From Actinernus sp. WN-2022 (taxonomy: Eukaryota; Cnidaria; Anthozoa; Actiniaria; Actinernidae): a DNA stretch of 64,000 nt. The first letter of the stretch is position 1, and each line of letters starts with the position of its first letter. The translations under genes were made by a program, and so were the position numbers. This document shows, piece after piece, positions 59,801 to 64,000 of this stretch. Under the pieces are notes generated by a model. It saw only the letters and a list, made by a program, of their open reading frames with translations. It made no database searches and was not told the DNA's origin. The stretch is taken from assembly GCA_030867875.1 (NCBI GenBank), contig JAOWCC010000064.1, positions 39,144,802 to 39,208,801 on the forward strand. Reading direction: 5' to 3'.

Positions 59801-60452
59801 GTCAAAACAAGTTTACATTATGATTTATGTTCATTCCTTTTTTATCGAAATAAACTTCGATGTCACAAAAGGTGAGCATGTCACAGACAGATCAAGCTTA
59901 TTTCATATTGTGATTAGGTATAATGCTAGAGCAGGAAAAGTATTTCTTTTGTTTGGTATATAAAGTTGGAGTCAATGCTGATTAATCCCTCAAATATTAA
60001 CAGAATATTTATAATTGTTTTTGAAGCTGGATAGATATACAGACATATACAGTGTGCATACAAATATAAATGTAGATACACACGCATGTGCACACATACG
60101 CTATTTCATAAGGAATGACATCTGTATAATAAAATTAATAAAATTGTAGAAAGATTCATCAAACAACACTTACACCACTGAGTGACATTAATGAAATGTT
60201 CATCATGTCTAACGCTGTTTTTTGCACGGCATTTATACTGCCCATAATCTCCACTGTTCTGTGCTGTTCGTATTGTAACTTTACTTCCTCCAGTGATAGA
60301 AGTAACACCTGTAGTAATCTGTGTTCCATTAGGTTTATACCACGTGATCTGAGGTGTTGGGTTACCGTCAGCCATACATTGTAGTGTCATGTCATTACCA
60401 TTCCACGAGAACGCTGTAGTGTTGGAGGAACCCACGTCAATCTTTGGCTTGT
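50693..60452 (-). CDS. Ig-FN3-FN3 transmembrane receptor with ITIM-like tail (gene A), 3' part
   Basis: Seven exons: 60452-60174 (Ig), 59453-59148 (FN3), 57249-56935 (FN3), 56195-56052 (TM), 53199-53172 (28-nt microexon), 52590-52407 and 50896-50693. Extracellular exons are phase 1-1 and sum to a multiple of 3; the tail exons close the frame exactly to TAA (487 codons with stop in this part). The 5' part, including further Ig sequence and the signal peptide, lies beyond the right edge. The tail carries TYAAVD twice, LIYAEL (ITIM), TAYADI, PVYGNL and ISYNNV (second ITIM-like). This order is shared with gene B, showing paralogy. It is a plasma-membrane adhesion or recognition receptor expected to signal through SH2 proteins; no ligand can be inferred. 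One FN3 contains a fresh 12-residue duplication. Confidence 0.85.
50897..52406. other. Gene A last intron; small perfect hairpin
   Basis: No further exon seen. At 51277-51305 is a perfect hairpin with 13-bp stem (ATTTCCCGTTCAG) and 3-nt loop. Confidence 0.5.
52407..52590 (-). CDS. Gene A exon: cytoplasmic double-YAAVD exon
   Basis: 184 nt, phase 2 to 0. Contains ATYAAVDMSKKNRR and PTYAAVDKTKKKK. The two tyrosines sit before Lys clusters. Gene B has one such motif. Confidence 0.88.
52644..52757. mobile_element. Short MITE with CTAGCCGGCTCTCCG ends
   Basis: 114 bp with inverted ends CTAGCCGGCTCTCCG and CGGAGAGCCGGCTAG, inside a gene A intron, 54 bp upstream of the YAAVD exon. Confidence 0.8.
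53013..53107 (-). mobile_element. Type 2 SINE fragment
   Basis: Body boxes (minus: TTTCCTCCCTCC, and TGTGAGTTAAGTTTGTTG) as in the SINE at 39030-39254; tRNA head missing. Confidence 0.55.
53172..53199 (-). CDS. Gene A exon: 28-nt microexon
   Basis: 28 nt between TTTAACAG and GTATGT, phase 1 to 2, encoding a basic stretch (GSQRSRRN). Same length, phase and place as the gene B microexon, and needed to keep the frame. Confidence 0.8.
53490..54800. mobile_element. MITE with AGGCCTTTTGCAG ends, copy 2, interrupted
   Basis: The left end (about 53490-53530, AAAGGGCCTTTTGCAGG ... AATCACGTGGTTGTACT) and right part (54534-54800, ending CTGCAAAAGGCCTATT) match the MITE at 33118-33449. They are separated by a nested element at 53531-54533. 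Confidence 0.7.
53531..54533. mobile_element. Nested 1-kb TIR element with 8-bp target duplication, carrying a RecQ-like helicase remnant
   Basis: Flanked by GTTGTACT (53523-53530 and 54534-54541). Imperfect inverted ends TGGGCTCGGTTTC and GAAACCGAGCCTAG. An 8-bp duplication fits hAT-type transposition, but no hAT transposase is present. On the minus strand (54345-53963), two frames resemble a RecQ-type helicase: FGFEEFKDSHKEAVRELVFG (Q-motif region), a degraded Walker A (CTGSGSHL), then MQDQGSPA and KKISAAFIGEE. The helicase piece is clearly decayed and is probably captured or carried coding sequence. Confidence 0.65.
54801..56051. other. Gene A intron sequence, nothing further recognised
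   Basis: AT-rich intron with GGTTTTGGTTTTGTTTTGG-like simple stretches near 54968. No domain exon. Confidence 0.4.
56052..56195 (-). CDS. Gene A exon: transmembrane helix
   Basis: 144 nt, phase 1-1 between TTTTTCAG and GTAAAT. Polar linker (PTKGKQTGEDSGSG), then helix TIIGISIGVALLVVLGVTMM followed by GVLIWKKR. It follows the FN3 exon in frame and supplies the membrane anchor. Confidence 0.88.
56935..57249 (-). CDS. Gene A exon: second FN3 domain
   Basis: 315 nt, phase 1-1, acceptor TTTATCAG, donor GTATGT. Pattern: PPTAPNVTC, VELEWNTPDDNGGAIL, YTIYYK, TMYKLLVTASNEYGES. Confidence 0.93.
57250..59147. other. Gene A intron between FN3 exons
   Basis: No further FN3 or Ig exon seen. Two diverged copies of a segment around AAAACGGCGG(G/T)AAGTTTT occur near 58480 and 58812. 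Confidence 0.4.
59148..59453 (-). CDS. Gene A exon: FN3 domain with 12-residue duplication
   Basis: 306 nt, phase 1-1, acceptor AATCCAG, donor GTTTGT. FN3 pattern: PPGPPTITI, ITVRWTSPADNGGS, YKVEV, TEYVVKVYARNVVGYGDP. The segment TSVVISGLIKNT occurs twice in a row (59231-59266 and 59267-59302, identical 36 bp). Without it the exon is 270 nt. Confidence 0.92.
60174..60452 (-). CDS. Gene A exon: immunoglobulin domain
   Basis: 279 nt, phase 1-1, acceptor CATTTCAG, donor GTAAGT. Ig core: MTLQCMADGNPTPQITWY, then GDYGQYKCRAKNSV. I-set-like. Confidence 0.93.
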
Positions 60453-61198
60453 CTGAAATGAAAGAAACAACTGATATGTAGAAACAAATATATCGAGGTA
60501 CATGCAAGGTGCTGATGCAGCTGTTCCTCGTGAGACCAAACGGGTGAACGAGCATAACGAGGAGACAATGCCATTACTCAACAAATAGAAGATGCACGTG
60601 TTTTTTACGTCCATATATGGGAGTGAATGAACAGCGAGGGGATTCAACAGGATTTTAAAGATTTCTAAACTGCATTACTAAAGTGGCCCTAGCCCCAATT
60701 TTTATTTATTTACTTCTTTATATATCCTTATAATCTTTAGAGTAATTCTGTGAAAAAAGGTGTGTTTTTGCGTGAACCCTTGACTGTCTACGACCTGTTC
60801 AAAAAGGCAAAAAGCGACCCGGCTCTTTTCAAGACCAAGCAGCAGTACATAAATTAGAAGCATAACAACAAACAACAACAAATATTGATTTATTATCATA
60901 GATTAAATTACAAATATTTTGAAAAAGATAGAGATTACAGAAGAGTAAGGTAAAGGGTACCCAGAACAATTATGAAGCTAAACTAGCTGGGTACATAAGA
61001 TACATTATTAACTTCACATACATTATAATTTGGTCAGTTATAAACAATAAAATAAATACATGAATGGCTGACATTCATCTACTAACAATATCTATGGTAA
61101 TTACACACATGATGAGAGAGAGAGAAATGAGAAGGTACCTTAACGTTGCATATTAATTAATTGTATAGGGAGGATATGAACAGCAAGTAGGAAACGAC
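60453..61198. other. Gene A intron sequence, nothing recognised
   Basis: AT-rich, no domain exon. Confidence 0.4.
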
Positions 61199-61471
61199 AA
61201 TAGTCCAGTTTTGTATTCGAAAATTACCGCTGAATGCAATGAGTACAGACGCATGTACGCAGGGGTTAGCCTCATTCTGAAGTTAAACATTCTTACACGC
61301 CAGCGAGAAGGTGCAAAACGCGAAACTACAACAATAAGCAGAGTTGTGAATAGCCCACCTTCTCGCTGGTATTTATGAATGTTTTTTCCTTCAGAATGAG
61401 GCTAACCCTGCGTACATGCGTCTGTACTCATTGCATTCAGCGGTAATTTTAGAATACGAAACTGGACTATT
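61199..61471. mobile_element. Foldback MITE, family F, copy 3
   Basis: Palindrome with ends AATAGTCCAGTTTTG and CGAAACTGGACTATT; the third copy in this window. Confidence 0.9.
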
Positions 61472-62577
61472 AGAGACTAGTACATTGGTCTAGTACATCG
61501 TGAATGACATATGAGGAATCCATAACAATAGAAACTACAACAATTAAGTAGTAGTCCGGCTAAGAACGATAGCACTGAACGGCAAGGAATGTAAGAAGGT
61601 GTTGATTTTCTATTCTTCTCTCTCGTAATTTCATTGGTTGATACTCATAAATTCAATAGAAAACCATCGAAATAATACATTTTTATATGATATTATTTTG
61701 AAGTTTCAATTTATTTTTGATCAAAATGACTATGGTTTAATTTCGAAGAATATCGACCGTGGGGAAAGTTATCAAATTTGCGTTTGAAAGGTCTTTTGTT
61801 TTCTCCCTTTCCGATTGGCTGGATGGTGGTTTCTTTGAGTTTTCACAGTAAAAATAGCCCAAAGCATAGAAACTACTTTATGTTCTGGGTGTAGTTTGGA
61901 CTGCAGATATCTCATACAGCACTTAAGTCATATTCACGCAAAATCGACCGTGAGGATATGCTCATTGCCGCGGCTCTATTGTTTTTACTATAGTTCTTAC
62001 GCGGACCATTACTTAAGTGCTAGTGAACAATGGCTGTTTCAGTGCCTCATCTTACGTCACTCAACCAATACCCCTAACTGCGCGGTCGTGAAATAAAATC
62101 CCCGGGACTTTACTCACGATTTCAAAATCAAGGATTGCACCGATGTCATTTTCTTTTTTATTTGTCCTCAATTTTCATATAGCCTTTGAAAATAAATAAA
62201 ACTATAAAATGGGGTTAGGGGCATTTAACAATTTCTTAATTATTTTATAATAATATAAAACGTGGTCTACGTAAAAAGAAAACAGTTTCAATCAAGCGTG
62301 CAGATCTATTAAGACATAGGAAGTTTCGAGGTAACAAAACAACAACAATACCGACAGTAAAATAATTGCTGCTGCGGTTGTTTACAGTGACGGCCCGAAA
62401 AAAAGTACTTATTGGCATTGAACTGCTAAGTAAGATTTATTACCTAGATTTATAGCTGTGCATTCAGTTATGAACCGCTCATTCTAAGGATGCTTCAGTA
62501 GTTAATAATTATTTTGAAAATAATTTGAAACACATATCTCGTTTTTGATTGGATGAAAGGTTAGCCCCTCCCCTTTT

Positions 62578-62770
62578 CAACACTCAGGGTCTTAAATAAC
62601 TGAGTAGGAGGTGCTGCCTTTATATAATCCAACAGTAAATGGTTAGACCTTCACGTCTTCTTGGATAAGGACATAAAATCGTAGGACTAAGTCAACAGAG
62701 GGCCATGTGAAAGATTACTGAGCTACATGTTAGCAGTAAACGTGTTACCCTCTATAAATAAAGTGCCTTT
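62578..62770 (+). mobile_element. Type 1 SINE fragment
   Basis: Body AACTGAGTAGGAGGTGCTGC and TCTTGGATAAGGACATAAAA as at 34304-34500, without the tRNA-like head. It ends near AATAAAGTGCCTTTAC. Confidence 0.65.
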
Positions 62771-63321
62771 ACTTTTACTTTAATTTATAGTTGTTCATTA
62801 ATGACTGCCAATGGGTTTTCGTCTTTTTACGAACTCTTGTACCCATTACTCTGAAGTTCAACATTTGTGTTTTTTTTTTTTATTTGCACCTAAATGCCGG
62901 GACAAACGGGGAAACCTCGTTGCGGAAACATTTGTGAATTTCAGTGTTGTTTCGGTGAGCAAACGGGAACAACAACATGGCCAAATGAGAAAACAATTTG
63001 GGAAAAACGGAAATTCCGGCAAGGGGAATTTTCTTCTCCTAAATTCTGTCGTTTTTTTTCCTTTGGTTAAATCATATTTGGGTATTAACTATAATTATTC
63101 TTCCTCATGCTGCCTTATTTTACAAACGATTTCTATCTCTCTCTTGATTAAATATTCACAATGTTTTTGATTACCGAGTTTAAGGACCGCAAGAAAAACG
63201 ACCCAGAAATCGCAGGAAGTATTATGCAATTAAACTTACGACATCTTGCACATGCATTAAATATATTAATTATTTTGTCATACGCCAGGACACGAAATTC
63301 CTTGATGCTAATGCTATGTAC

Positions 63322-64000
63322 AGGAGGTCACCATTCCCCATCTCATTACTAGCTGTACACGTGTATAGATTGTGTAGATTCACTAATATAAACATATGTG
63401 GTTCATAAACGTACAGTTTACAGTGACTCGTATCTGTACTGCACCACGCCCCATCTCATTACTAGCTGTACACGTGTATAGATTCAATAATATAAATACA
63501 TGTGGTTCATAAACTTACAGTTTACAGTGACTCGTATCTGTACTGTACCATGCCCTATCTCATTACTAGCTGTACACATGTATAGATTCAATAATAAACA
63601 CATTTGGTTCATAAACTTACAGTTTACAGTGACTCGTATCTGTGTTGCACCATGTCCCATCTCATTACTAGATGTACACGTGTATAGATTCACTAATATA
63701 AATACATTGTACATGTGGTTCATAAACTTACAGTTTACAGTGACTCGTATCTGTACTGTACCATGCCCCATCTCATTACTAGCTGTACACGTGTATATAT
63801 TCACTAATATAAACACATGTGCATGGTTCATAAACTTAGTTTACAGTGACTCGTATCTGTACTGTACCATGCCCTATCTCATTACTAGCTGTACACATGT
63901 ATAGATTCAATAATAAACACATTTGGTTCATAAACTTACAATTTACAGTGACTCGTATCTGTGCTGCACCATGCCCCATCTCATTACTAGCTGTACACGT
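63322..64000 (-). repeat. Tandem repeat of an Ig-exon end with splice donor, 102-111 bp period
   Basis: Six full units (anchor CAGTGACTCG at 63421, 63525, 63627, 63738, 63844, 63946) plus a partial left unit. Each, on the minus strand, codes for the end of an Ig domain (YTCTASNEMGHG, then VQIRVTVN) followed by a GTAAGT donor. The bits between are intron-like. Units 1-3 and 4-6 match as a trimer (about 318 bp). The complete Ig exon of gene A should lie beyond the right edge; whether the extra ends are ever used is unknown. Confidence 0.85.

Overview
The window looks like nuclear DNA of an invertebrate animal, most probably an anthozoan cnidarian (coral or anemone). This is inferred from spliced immunoglobulin/fibronectin receptor exons with phase-1 junctions, tRNA-derived SINEs, many small TIR/foldback elements, an RNA polymerase III tRNA gene, AT-rich intergenic DNA and the absence of any operon. 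Almost all real coding sequence is in short exons on the minus strand, so long open frames are a poor guide here.

Layout. 1-5.2 kb: two decayed repeat-associated coding fragments and a 74-75 bp tandem repeat. 5.2-9.3 kb: a dead immunoglobulin-receptor locus (two Ig exons, one with a stop in place of the core Trp, one with a 1-nt frameshift), a 31-bp minisatellite and MITEs. 12,375-28,787: a 16.4-kb head-to-tail array of four nearly identical 4.06-kb units, flanked by a TA duplication. 29-34.6 kb: MITEs, a tRNA-Thr candidate and a SINE. 34.65-43.8 kb: a complete seven-exon gene for a single-Ig transmembrane receptor with a tyrosine-motif tail (assembled here from splice sites; 303 residues; all phases agree). 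49.1-50.3 kb: a 23-bp minisatellite. 50.69 kb to the right edge: the 3' part of a paralogous receptor (Ig, two FN3, TM and the same tail plan), whose upstream part leaves the window through a tandem repeat made of Ig-exon ends.

The most unusual object is the array. Each unit carries a rolling-circle Rep gene of the CRESS-DNA/parvovirus type (HUH endonuclease plus SF3 helicase, plus strand), a large palindrome with six iteron-like CGGTTCACC boxes just after it, and a convergent, mostly intact Tc1-like DD34E transposase (minus strand). Units are separated and bounded by a 173-bp module J that has both a left and a right transposon end. The arrangement is J-A-J-A-J-A-J-A-J and the TA target duplication surrounds the whole array. 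This suggests a hybrid element that replicates as a circle or concatemer through Rep and integrates through a Tc1 transposase. All four Rep copies share one frameshift, and copy 3 has a 4-bp insertion in the transposase.

The two receptor genes and the dead locus form a same-strand family cluster. Both live genes share a 28-nt microexon after the TM exon, a YA(A/V)VD-lysine-rich exon, and a last exon with an ITIM (LxYAEL), YA(D/E)I and YGN motifs. Such tails recruit SH2 proteins in known immune receptors, so a recognition or immune-signalling role is plausible but not shown.
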